Source of the DNA: Chloroflexota bacterium
GTDB lineage: Bacteria; Chloroflexota; Anaerolineae; Anaerolineales; Villigracilaceae
Reading direction: 5' to 3'
Assembly (NCBI GenBank): GCA_016875755.1
Contig: VGOX01000197.1
Span: forward strand, 1 to 5,309
Length of the DNA stretch: 5,309 nt
Made by a program: the position numbers and the translations under genes. Shown in pieces: positions 1-5,064 of this stretch (position 1 is its first letter; each line of letters begins with the position of its first letter). The notes beneath the pieces are model-generated. The model was not told where the DNA came from and did no database searches. It saw nothing but the letters and a program-made list of their open reading frames with translations.

Positions 1-2
1 TT

Positions 3-671
3 TGGGTTTCACTTGTATTCTCATTGTGGGTCAGTGTCACAGCCACCTTCCTTGCATCAATATTTGCATTACTTGTCGCGGTCTGGCTCAACAATCACCG
101 CGCGCAGTCAGACACGCTCGCCCTCAACTGGAATCTCGCCTTCCCGCATCTTGTCTTTGCCGTCGCCCTCCTGCTCTTCCTCTCCCAAAGCGGACTCTTC
201 GCCCGCTGGGCGGCATCGCTCGGTCTCATCACATCCACCGACCAATTCCCTGTCCTCGTCCGCGACCGTTACGGCATCGGCATCATCCTGCATTATGTCG
301 GCAAAGAGATTCCCTTCCTCACGCTCATCGTTCTCGCCGTGCTTCGTTCGCAACCCATCGGCTACGACGTCGTCGCGCAAAACCTCGGCGCAAATCGCTG
401 GCAGCGCCTGCGCCACATCACCGTTCCGCAAGTGATGCCCGCTCTGCTTTCAGGCGCATTACTTGTTTTTGGATTTATCTTCAGCAGTTACGAAGTCCCT
501 GCCGTTTTGGGAGTCAGCTACCCGCGCGCCTTGCCCGTCCTCGCACTCCGCTTCTTCCTTGACCCAGACCTGCGTGCCCGCTCCGAAGGCATGGTCCTCA
601 GCCTGATCATTACCGCCATCGTCATGCTCGTGGCTGTGGTGAGTTTGAGGTTGGAGAAGAAATCAGATTGA
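3..671 (+). CDS. ABC importer inner-membrane permease, first subunit (5'-truncated by window edge)
   Basis: This is a membrane subunit of a binding-protein-dependent ABC importer (BPD_transp_1/MetI-like fold). The frame is open to the left edge, so the real start lies outside the window; a TTG at 24 is only an in-frame codon. Counting from that TTG, hydrophobic segments lie at about residues 2-22, 38-55, 84-108, 138-163 and 190-208. The cytoplasmic EAA-type coupling loop is at about 115-140, where the conserved Gly (G122) is followed by R-H-I-T-V-P; it should dock onto the ATPase. The last residues, L-E-K-K-S-D, form a short charged cytoplasmic tail. The second permease and the ATPase follow on the same strand, so all three probably form one transporter. 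The loop and the F-S-S-Y-E-V-P-A-V-L-G stretch resemble the PotB/iron/thiamine permease class, but the substrate cannot be assigned. The family call is secure. Confidence 0.9.
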   Translation, partial: WVSLVFSLWVSVTATFLASIFALLVAVWLNNHRAQSDTLALNWNLAFPHLVFAVALLLFLSQSGLFARWAASLGLITSTDQFPVLVRDRYGIGIILHYVGKEIPFLTLIVLAVLRSQPIGYDVVAQNLGANRWQRLRHITVPQVMPALLSGALLVFGFIFSSYEVPAVLGVSYPRALPVLALRFFLDPDLRARSEGMVLSLIITAIVMLVAVVSLRLEKKSD

Positions 672-717
672 CCACCAACCACCAATTACTATTTACCAAT
701 TACCAATCACTCATCAC
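669..717 (+). repeat. Degenerate 7-bp tandem array filling the permease-permease spacer
   Basis: Read in steps of seven from 669, which is the T of the upstream stop codon, the spacer is a run of related heptamers. CAATTAC occurs at 683-689 and 697-703, and CAATCAC at 704-710. Over the six units from 676 to 717, position 7 is C in all six, position 6 is A in all six, and positions 2 and 3 are A in five of six. The consensus is close to YAAYYAC. The array leaves no room for a Shine-Dalgarno site before the ATG at 721. A related array in the opposite orientation lies at 2642-2690. Short heptanucleotide tandem repeats are known in other bacteria, for example cyanobacterial STRRs; a link to those is not implied. 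Confidence 0.7.
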
Positions 718-720
718 TAA

Positions 721-1515
721 ATGAAACCCTTCATCACCACCTCCCTCCGCCTCCTCCTCTACCTCATCCTCATAGCGCCTCTCCTCCTCTTCATCGCCTA
801 CGGATTCTCCACCCGTTGGTTCTTTCCCGCCCCTTTCCCCGCCGAGTGGACAACATCCACCTTCGACCGCGCCTTGAACGACTCGCGCACGTTGACAGGT
901 CTGCGGGATGGCTTGACGATTGCCGTGATCGTTTCTGTGCTTTCGTTGCTGCTTGCCTTTCCCGCCGCCCGCGTGATGGGATTGCGTCAATTCAAAGGAC
1001 AGCAATTGGCATGGCTGTTGCTCTTCCTGCCAACCGTTGTCCCGCCGCTGGCAATCGGCATGGGACTCAACATCCTCTTCCTGCAACTCGGTTTGGCAGG
1101 GACGATCTTCGGTGTGGTGCTGGCGCATTTGATTCCCACATTACCCTATACTATCTTTACACTCTCCAGCGCATTCGCTCGTTATGATGAGAATTTTGAA
1201 CACCAGGCGCTCGCTCTTGGCGCAAGCCCCCTGCAAATCTTCGTCAACGTCACTCTGCGGATGATGACTCCCAGTTTGGTTGTAGCAAGACTATTTGCAT
1301 TCCTCATCTCATGGAGTCAATACCTGCTTACCCTGCTCATCGGCGGTGGGAAAATTATCACCCTGCCAATCTTATTATTCGCCGCGGCGTCTGGCGGCAA
1401 TCCATCTACGATTGGAATCAAATCTTTGCTGTTCGTTCTTCCGCCCGTGCTGGTCATCGCCTTTACCGCCCGCGAGTTGACTCGGCATGGGGAGGATATT
1501 CGGGAGCAGTATTAG
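721..1515 (+). CDS. ABC importer inner-membrane permease, second subunit
   Basis: This is a complete 264-residue permease of the BPD_transp_1 family, a usual length for PotC-like subunits. The ATG at 721 gives a typical start: a short basic N-terminus, then a membrane helix at about residues 9-28. Further hydrophobic segments lie at about 64-82, 96-121, 127-150, 184-207 and 233-250. The EAA-type loop is at about 159-185, with conserved G167 in A-L-A-L-G-A-S-P. There it reads H-Q-A where many relatives have E-A-A. The tail (R-E-L-T-R-H-G-E-D) is charged and probably cytoplasmic. No Shine-Dalgarno sequence precedes the ATG, because a heptamer array occupies the whole spacer; translation may depend on ribosomes finishing the upstream gene 49 bp away. 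It pairs with the upstream permease and the downstream ATPase. The transported substrate is unknown. Confidence 0.93.
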   Translation: MKPFITTSLRLLLYLILIAPLLLFIAYGFSTRWFFPAPFPAEWTTSTFDRALNDSRTLTGLRDGLTIAVIVSVLSLLLAFPAARVMGLRQFKGQQLAWLLLFLPTVVPPLAIGMGLNILFLQLGLAGTIFGVVLAHLIPTLPYTIFTLSSAFARYDENFEHQALALGASPLQIFVNVTLRMMTPSLVVARLFAFLISWSQYLLTLLIGGGKIITLPILLFAAASGGNPSTIGIKSLLFVLPPVLVIAFTARELTRHGEDIREQY

Positions 1516-1588
1516 CCCTCACCCTAACCCTCTCCCAAAGGGAGAGGGGACTCCCTTCCCCCTTTGGGGGAAGGGCTGGGGATGAGGG
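1516..1588. repeat. Compound palindromic intergenic repeat ('LTLTLSQRERG' type)
   Basis: Two perfect hairpins sit back to back. The first has 9-bp arms (CCCTCTCCC at 1528-1536 and its complement at 1540-1548) with an AAA loop. The second has 10-bp arms (CCCTTCCCCC at 1553-1562 and its complement at 1566-1575) with a TTT loop. Outer arms enclose both: CCCTCACCC at 1516-1524 pairs with 1579-1588 through one bulged A. As RNA or a cruciform this could form a three-way junction. Its spurious translation, A-L-T-L-T-L-S-Q-R-E-R-G, is a familiar signature of interspersed bacterial palindromic repeats. There is no T-tract, so it is not a standard terminator. Its purine-rich right edge runs into AAAGG at 1589-1593, which sits 8 nt before the ATPase start and may act as that gene's ribosome binding site. 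Confidence 0.85.
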
Positions 1589-1601
1589 AAAGGCACACTC
1601 T

Positions 1602-2642
1602 ATGACCCACATCCAAATCACATCCCTCCACAAAACCTACCCCAATGCCTCCACACCTGTGTTGAAGGATTTTTCGCTATCCATCAATGACGGCGAAATG
1701 GTTGCTTTACTCGGACCTTCTGGCACGGGAAAATCTACATTGCTGAAACTCATCGCAGGGATTGAACAACCCGATAGCGGTGATATTTACTTCGATGGCG
1801 AATCCATTTTGCAGACGGAGCCGAACAAGCGCGGCGCGGTGTTGATGTTCCAGAAGTCGTATCTCTTTCCGTTCTTGAACGTGGAGGAGAATATCGGCTT
1901 TGGGCTGAAAATGCAGGGCGTTGCGCCGTCCGTGATTCAGGGTGAAGTAAAGCGGATGTTGAATTTGATCGGCTTGCCTGGCATTGAGAAGCGCAAGGTG
2001 GGTCAGCTTTCAGGTGGAGAAGGTCAGCGCGTGGCGTTGGCGCGGGCGTTGGTGTCTCAACCCAAACTGCTGATGTTGGATGAACCGCTTTCGAGTCTGG
2101 ATACGTCGGTGCGGATGAATTTGCAGGCGGCGATCCGCGAGATTCAACGCGAACTGGGAATCACGACGATCTTCGTCACGCATGACTTAAGCGAAGCCAT
2201 GGCAATGTCTGACCATATGGCGATTTTGTTGGATGGGCAAGTCACCGCGTACGACAAACCCGAAACGCTGTTCCATCGTCCGCCGTGCGTGCGGAGCGCA
2301 AAATTTGTCGGAGTGGATCTGTTTCTCGAAGGCGAAGCAGGCGGCGGGTGGTTGGAGGCGGCGGAAGTGGGCAGAGTCAAACTCAAGGATGAGCCAAAGG
2401 TTGGTCGAAGTGTATTCGCCATCAGACCAGAACATATCCGCATTCAAAAAGAGGCGACAAAAAATTCGCTCAAGGGTGTGGTGCAAAGTTGTTTGTTTCG
2501 TGGGGAGGCGTTGGAAGTGCAGGTGCGGCTTGGCGCGGTGACAACGCGCGCGCGACTGCCCATGCCCGCGCCGATGTTTACGCATGGTGAGCGTATATTT
2601 GTGCAACTGCCTGCCGAGCATTTGTTTGAGGTGGCGAGGTAG
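1602..2642 (+). CDS. ABC importer ATP-binding protein with TOBE-like C-terminal domain
   Basis: This is the cytoplasmic ATPase that should power the importer formed with the two upstream permeases. The product is 346 residues, the usual size for PotA/FbpC/CysA-like ATPases. Visible in order are an aromatic A-loop Y13, Walker A G-P-S-G-T-G-K-S-T at 38-46, Q-loop Gln84, and signature L-S-G-G-E-G-Q-R at 136-143 (most relatives have Q or E where G141 stands). Next come Walker B L-L-M-L-D-E-P at 156-162, D-loop S-S-L-D at 164-167 and switch His194. Residues from about 235 form a regulatory TOBE-type region containing I-R-P-E-H-I-R-I at 274-281. The frame stays open upstream to 1311, but that stretch is antisense-like sequence of the permease plus the palindromic repeat. 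ATG 1602 is the start because the family N-terminus begins there and AAAGG lies 8 nt upstream. Substrate specificity (polyamine, Fe3+, thiamine or other) cannot be decided from the ATPase. Confidence 0.94.
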   Translation: MTHIQITSLHKTYPNASTPVLKDFSLSINDGEMVALLGPSGTGKSTLLKLIAGIEQPDSGDIYFDGESILQTEPNKRGAVLMFQKSYLFPFLNVEENIGFGLKMQGVAPSVIQGEVKRMLNLIGLPGIEKRKVGQLSGGEGQRVALARALVSQPKLLMLDEPLSSLDTSVRMNLQAAIREIQRELGITTIFVTHDLSEAMAMSDHMAILLDGQVTAYDKPETLFHRPPCVRSAKFVGVDLFLEGEAGGGWLEAAEVGRVKLKDEPKVGRSVFAIRPEHIRIQKEATKNSLKGVVQSCLFRGEALEVQVRLGAVTTRARLPMPAPMFTHGERIFVQLPAEHLFEVAR

Positions 2643-2690
2643 TGATTGGCAATTAGAGATTTGTGGTCAGCGGTTTGTTGTCAATGATTG
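2642..2690 (-). repeat. Second degenerate 7-bp tandem array, inverted relative to the first
   Basis: Starting at the last base of the ATPase stop codon, seven heptamers run in register to 2690. On the + strand the consensus is about GNGRTYN: position 5 is T in seven of seven units and position 1 is G in six of seven. Read on the - strand this becomes NRAYYNC, the same pattern as the array at 669-717. CAATCAC (complement of 2642-2648) and TGACCAC (complement of 2663-2669) occur exactly in both arrays. The units are more diverged here than in the first array. No gene, terminator or other element was seen in this part of the spacer. Confidence 0.55.
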
Positions 2691-2763
2691 CTAGAGACTT
2701 TGTGCCAACTTCAGCAAAAATAAATAGCCTGACAGGGTCTGTAATAGCGATGTTTGACTGGAG

Positions 2764-2769
2764 TATAAT
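2764..2769 (+). promoter_or_regulatory. Candidate -10 box (TATAAT) for the DUF6883/DUF4926 cassette
   Basis: A perfect TATAAT lies six bases before the ATG at 2776, so transcription would be expected to start at or next to the start codon, giving a leaderless or nearly leaderless mRNA. No convincing -35 hexamer is present 16-18 bp upstream; TTGACT at 2754-2759 is only 4 bp away and too close to serve. A GGAG at 2760-2763 lies 12 nt from the ATG, which is long for a Shine-Dalgarno site, and a start at about 2776 would exclude it from the mRNA. This rests on motif match and position only. Confidence 0.4.
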
Positions 2770-2775
2770 TTTGTC

Positions 2776-3108
2776 ATGAAGTTACCCAATGCGAGCCAGG
2801 CAATTTTGGAAATTGAGAAACTTCGTGATTATTGTTTAAGCGAGACCCATCCGCGTGGTAAGCATAAAGCCCGTGTGTTTGCCGCAACTCTTGGAATCAC
2901 TTCCGAACATGCCGAAGACCTTCGAGGGTTAATTCTTCAAGCTATTCAGAGAGAAGAGGCTGAATTGGATGAAAGGGATGAATATGGTCAGCGTTATATT
3001 GTGGATGTACGCATAAGATATTCAGGTAATGAAGCTACTGTTCGCACAACATGGATTATTCGTAGTAGTGAAAATAACCCGCGTTTGACAAGTTGTTATG
3101 TTTTGTAG
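2776..3108 (+). CDS. DUF6883 domain protein
   Basis: This 110-residue soluble protein of unknown function matches the DUF6883 family along its whole length, from memory of the family. The N-terminal motif is K-L-P-N-A at residues 2-6, followed by L-R-D-Y-C-L-S at 16-22, H-P-R-G-K-H-K-A-R-V-F at 25-35, a helical acidic middle at 44-68, and the C-terminal signature W-I-I-R at 93-96 with P-R-L-T-S-C-Y-V-L at 102-110. No signal peptide or membrane segment is seen. The same K-L-P-N and H-x-x-G-x-x-K-A-R-V-F pattern is, as I recall, also found at the C-terminus of some large polymorphic toxins, so a toxin-like or nucleic-acid-acting role is conceivable but unproven. The gene is followed after 10 bp by a DUF4926 gene, a pairing I have seen repeatedly. 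Its base composition is clearly lower in GC than the importer or nifJ (for example 23 G+C in 3001-3060), which suggests acquisition from elsewhere. Confidence 0.85.
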   Translation: MKLPNASQAILEIEKLRDYCLSETHPRGKHKARVFAATLGITSEHAEDLRGLILQAIQREEAELDERDEYGQRYIVDVRIRYSGNEATVRTTWIIRSSENNPRLTSCYVL

Positions 3109-3111
3109 GAG
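3107..3111 (+). promoter_or_regulatory. Shine-Dalgarno site (AGGAG) of the DUF4926 gene
   Basis: AGGAG overlaps the TAG stop codon of the DUF6883 gene (3106-3108) and sits 7 nt before the ATG at 3119. It decides the start at 3119 over the in-frame ATG at 3098, which has no such site and would add seven residues unlike the family. The overlap of stop codon and binding site implies translational coupling of the two genes. Confidence 0.75.
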
Positions 3112-3118
3112 AAATACC

Positions 3119-3364
3119 ATGAAACAAAAAGTGAAATTACTCGACGTAGTTGCATTGATGCAGGAAATGCCCAGCCGTGAATTATCATTAGGGCAGGTTG
3201 GTACGGTAGTGGAAGTCCTTGCGCCCGATGTGTTTGAGGTGGAATTTTCAGATAATGAAGGTCGCACCTTTGCTGAACTTGCCTTGAAGGCAGACCAGCT
3301 ATTGGTTTTGCACTACGAACCTGCAATTGGGTGTACGCTGTTCAAGAGGAAGGTTGCGCCCTGA
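3119..3364 (+). CDS. DUF4926 domain protein
   Basis: This 81-residue small protein of the DUF4926 family has unknown function. The family core is clear: K-L-L-D-V-V-A-L at residues 6-13, G-Q-V-G-T-V-V-E-V-L at 25-34, F-E-V-E-F at 39-43, G-R-T at 48-50 and the closing L-V-L-H-Y-E-P at 62-68. The short alternating beta pattern suggests a small barrel-like fold; this is inference. It is co-transcribed and probably translationally coupled with the DUF6883 gene, which suggests that the two products act together, possibly as an effector/partner pair. The last 13 residues, after H-Y-E-P, do not look like the family. They are read from DNA that is antisense coding sequence of the nifJ fragment on the other strand, which also supplies the stop codon. 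The original C-terminus and stop were therefore probably replaced at a recombination junction. The conserved core is intact. Confidence 0.85.
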   Translation: MKQKVKLLDVVALMQEMPSRELSLGQVGTVVEVLAPDVFEVEFSDNEGRTFAELALKADQLLVLHYEPAIGCTLFKRKVAP

Positions 3365-4902
3365 CGCGCATATTTGAGAACATCGATCCGTTCGAGCAAT
3401 GAGAACAAGTGGCAGGCGACAAAACCCGCTTCACCCTGACCGATGAGATAGGGCGCGCGCAACGGGTGAGGTCCAAACCGAAGGTGTGAGATTGTCACCG
3501 AGCCAGACTTCTTCGAGTCGTAAACGAAATATCCCTGCGCGAAATTATCCGTTTCTTCGCCAATGATCTTGATTGAGTTCTTGTTCGCGCCCACCGTGCC
3601 ATCCGAGCCGAGACCAAAGAATACGCAACGGATGGTCTCCTCTTCTTCGATGGAGAAGGCGGGATCATATTCCAAACTGATGTGGGTCACATCGTCCACA
3701 ATACCGATGGTGAAGTGATTCTTGGGTTCGGCTTTTTGCAGTTCCGCGAAAATGCTTTTGACCATCGCGGGCGAAAATTCCTTGCTCGCCAAGCCATACC
3801 GCCCGCCAATGACGCGCGGCATCTCGGCGAACGGCGCATTCTTTGATTGCATCCCTTCGCCCAGCGCGGCAATTACATCCAGATACAACGGCTCGCCCAC
3901 GCTTCCCGCTTCTTTCGTACGATCAAGAATAGCGATTTGCCTGACGCTTTTCGGCAGCGCCGAGAGAAAATGCTTTACCGAAAACGGACGATACAGATGA
4001 ACCGTCAACGCGCCGACCTTCTCGCCGCGCGCGTTTATCCAGCGGACGGTTTCTTCCACGGTTTCCGCGCCCGACCCCATGCACACGATAACGCGTTCCG
4101 CGTCCGCCGCGCCAACATAATCGAAGAGGCGGTAGGCGCGTCCTGTCAGTGTCGCGAAGCGATCCATCACAGTTTGAACGATGTCGGGGAATTTCAGATA
4201 AAATGAATTGACCGCCTCACGCTCCTGAAAGCACACATCCGCATTTTGAACCGTACCGCGTATGAAGGGATGTTCGGGCGACAGCGCCCGCCGTCGGTGC
4301 GCGTGAACCGCTTCGGGGGATATCATCTCGCGTATTTGTTCGTCGGTCAGATATTCAATCTTTGCGACTTCGTGCGATGTCCGAAACCCATCGAAGAAAT
4401 GCAAAACAGGAATGCGCCCTTCCAGCGAAGCCGCCTGCGCGATGAGCGCCATGTCATGCGCCTCCTGCACCGAGCGGGAGGAGAGCATGGAAAAGCCCGT
4501 GGAGCGTGTTGCCATCACGTCGGAATGATCCCCATAGATGGAAGTGGTCGCCGCTGCCAACGCACGCGCCGCAACGTGAAAGACCGTCGCGTTCAATTCC
4601 CCCGCAATGCGATACATGTTAGGGATCATCAACAACAAACCTTGTGAGGCGGTAAAGGTCGTTGCCAAAGACCCCGTTTGCAACGAACCATGTATCGCCC
4701 CCGCCGCGCCGCCCTCCGATTGCATTTCGGTGACGAGCGGTACAGTGCCCCAAATGTTTTTTACCCCAGCCGCCGACCACGCGTCGGAAAATTCGCCCAT
4801 GCTGGTGGATGGCGTGATGGGATAGATCGAAATGATTTCATTCAGGCGATACGCCACATGGGCAACCGCTTCGTTCCCGTCCACTGTTTTGATGTTTGGC
4901 AT
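3313..4902 (-). CDS. nifJ: N-terminal fragment of pyruvate:ferredoxin/flavodoxin oxidoreductase, broken in the gamma domain (probable pseudogene)
   Basis: Intact NifJ/PFOR oxidises pyruvate with CoA to acetyl-CoA and CO2, passing electrons to ferredoxin or flavodoxin in anaerobes. Only 529 residues are encoded, against roughly 1,170-1,200 for the single-chain enzyme. Domain I is present, with I-Y-P-I-T-P-S at 26-32 and R113; these fit the pyruvate/cofactor Thr31 and Arg114 of the Desulfovibrio enzyme with a one-residue offset. Domain II follows, with H-L-Y-R-P-F at 302-307 and L-D-R-T-K-E-A-G at 326-333. The gamma domain begins with G-L-G-S-D-G-T-V-G-A-N-K at 430-441. Similarity stops after F-L-L-N-S (518-522, ending at 3337), and seven unrelated residues lead to a TAG. 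The rest of the gamma domain, the ferredoxin-like 4Fe-4S domain and the thiamine-diphosphate domain are absent, so PFOR activity is not expected. ATG 4902 matches the family start M-P-N-I-K-T-V-D-G-N. The frame runs on to 5007, but those extra residues translate a terminator hairpin. Its 3' end overlaps the DUF4926 gene convergently by 52 bp. Confidence 0.9.
   Translation of the reverse strand: MPNIKTVDGNEAVAHVAYRLNEIISIYPITPSTSMGEFSDAWSAAGVKNIWGTVPLVTEMQSEGGAAGAIHGSLQTGSLATTFTASQGLLLMIPNMYRIAGELNATVFHVAARALAAATTSIYGDHSDVMATRSTGFSMLSSRSVQEAHDMALIAQAASLEGRIPVLHFFDGFRTSHEVAKIEYLTDEQIREMISPEAVHAHRRRALSPEHPFIRGTVQNADVCFQEREAVNSFYLKFPDIVQTVMDRFATLTGRAYRLFDYVGAADAERVIVCMGSGAETVEETVRWINARGEKVGALTVHLYRPFSVKHFLSALPKSVRQIAILDRTKEAGSVGEPLYLDVIAALGEGMQSKNAPFAEMPRVIGGRYGLASKEFSPAMVKSIFAELQKAEPKNHFTIGIVDDVTHISLEYDPAFSIEEEETIRCVFFGLGSDGTVGANKNSIKIIGEETDNFAQGYFVYDSKKSGSVTISHLRFGPHPLRAPYLIGQGEAGFVACHLFSLLERIDVLKYARQGATFLLNSVHPIAGS
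3323..3336. other. Rearrangement junction between the DUF4926 cassette and broken nifJ
   Basis: DUF4926 family similarity on the + strand ends with the H-Y-E-P codons (to 3322). NifJ similarity on the - strand ends with the N-S codons (down to 3337). The breakpoint must lie in or next to these 14 bp. On the left the DNA is AT-rich and on the right GC-rich. No target-site duplication, inverted repeat or transposase is visible here. A biological recombination and an assembly join would look the same at this level. Confidence 0.65.
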
Positions 4903-4980
4903 TTTGTTTTCCGTGATGAGCGAATAAACATCCGTGCCCGTTCCCAAATTGGCAAACGAGTTCTTTGAATAAGAATAATC

Positions 4981-5013
4981 AAAAAGACCTTCGGTTTCGT
5001 CAACCAAAGGTCT
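4981..5013 (-). terminator. Intrinsic terminator downstream of the LuxR-family gene
   Basis: Read on the - strand, a 12-bp stem (arms at 5013-5002 and 4996-4985, starting AGACCTTTGGTT) with one G-T wobble closes a 5-nt loop and is followed by a run of five T (4985-4981). The opposite strand would have a C/A mismatch at the wobble position, so the structure is built for the - direction. It lies 52 nt after the LuxR-family stop codon and 79 nt before the nifJ start, so it separates the two genes. nifJ would need its own promoter in 4903-4980, where I see no strong sigma-70-type match. Use as an attenuator for nifJ is possible but unsupported. Confidence 0.8.
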
Positions 5014-5064
5014 GATATGGGAGGATGATGTTTACCGCTTGATTTGCGTATTTGGCGGACGAGG

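Noticed and set aside
2..562. Long Arg/Pro/Ser-rich overlapping frames on the + strand and the facing - strand frame at 108-431
   Set aside because: They are shadows of the first permease in other frames, with low-complexity composition and no recognisable domain.
669..717. CRISPR-like array
   Set aside because: The units are 7 bp and contiguous, with no spacers of constant length between them and no cas genes in the window.
1528..1575. The two GC-rich hairpins as intrinsic terminators ending the permease transcript
   Set aside because: No T-tract follows either hairpin on either strand, and the ATPase of the same transporter lies just downstream. An interspersed palindromic repeat fits better.
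1311..1601. N-terminal extension of the ATPase reading frame by 97 codons
   Set aside because: It overlaps the second permease out of frame and then translates the palindromic repeat (A-L-T-L-T-L-S-Q-R-E-R-G). The ABC ATPase family N-terminus begins at the ATG at 1602.
2754..2769. TTGACT with TATAAT as a complete sigma-70 promoter
   Set aside because: The two hexamers are only 4 bp apart, far below the 16-18 bp needed, so only the -10 element is kept as a candidate.
3098..3118. Earlier ATG for the DUF4926 protein
   Set aside because: It adds M-F-C-R-R-N-T, which is unlike the family, overlaps the upstream stop and lacks a ribosome binding site; the AGGAG at 3107 serves the ATG at 3119.
1..3312. 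The missing C-terminal half of nifJ on the - strand to the left of the cassette
   Set aside because: No - strand frame in this stretch carries the ferredoxin-like CxxCxxC clusters or the thiamine-diphosphate motif; the DNA is fully explained by the importer genes, repeats and cassette.
4903..4980. A sigma-70 promoter for nifJ
   Set aside because: TTGCCA on the - strand has no acceptable -10 box at 16-18 bp, and other pairs are weaker, so no promoter is called.
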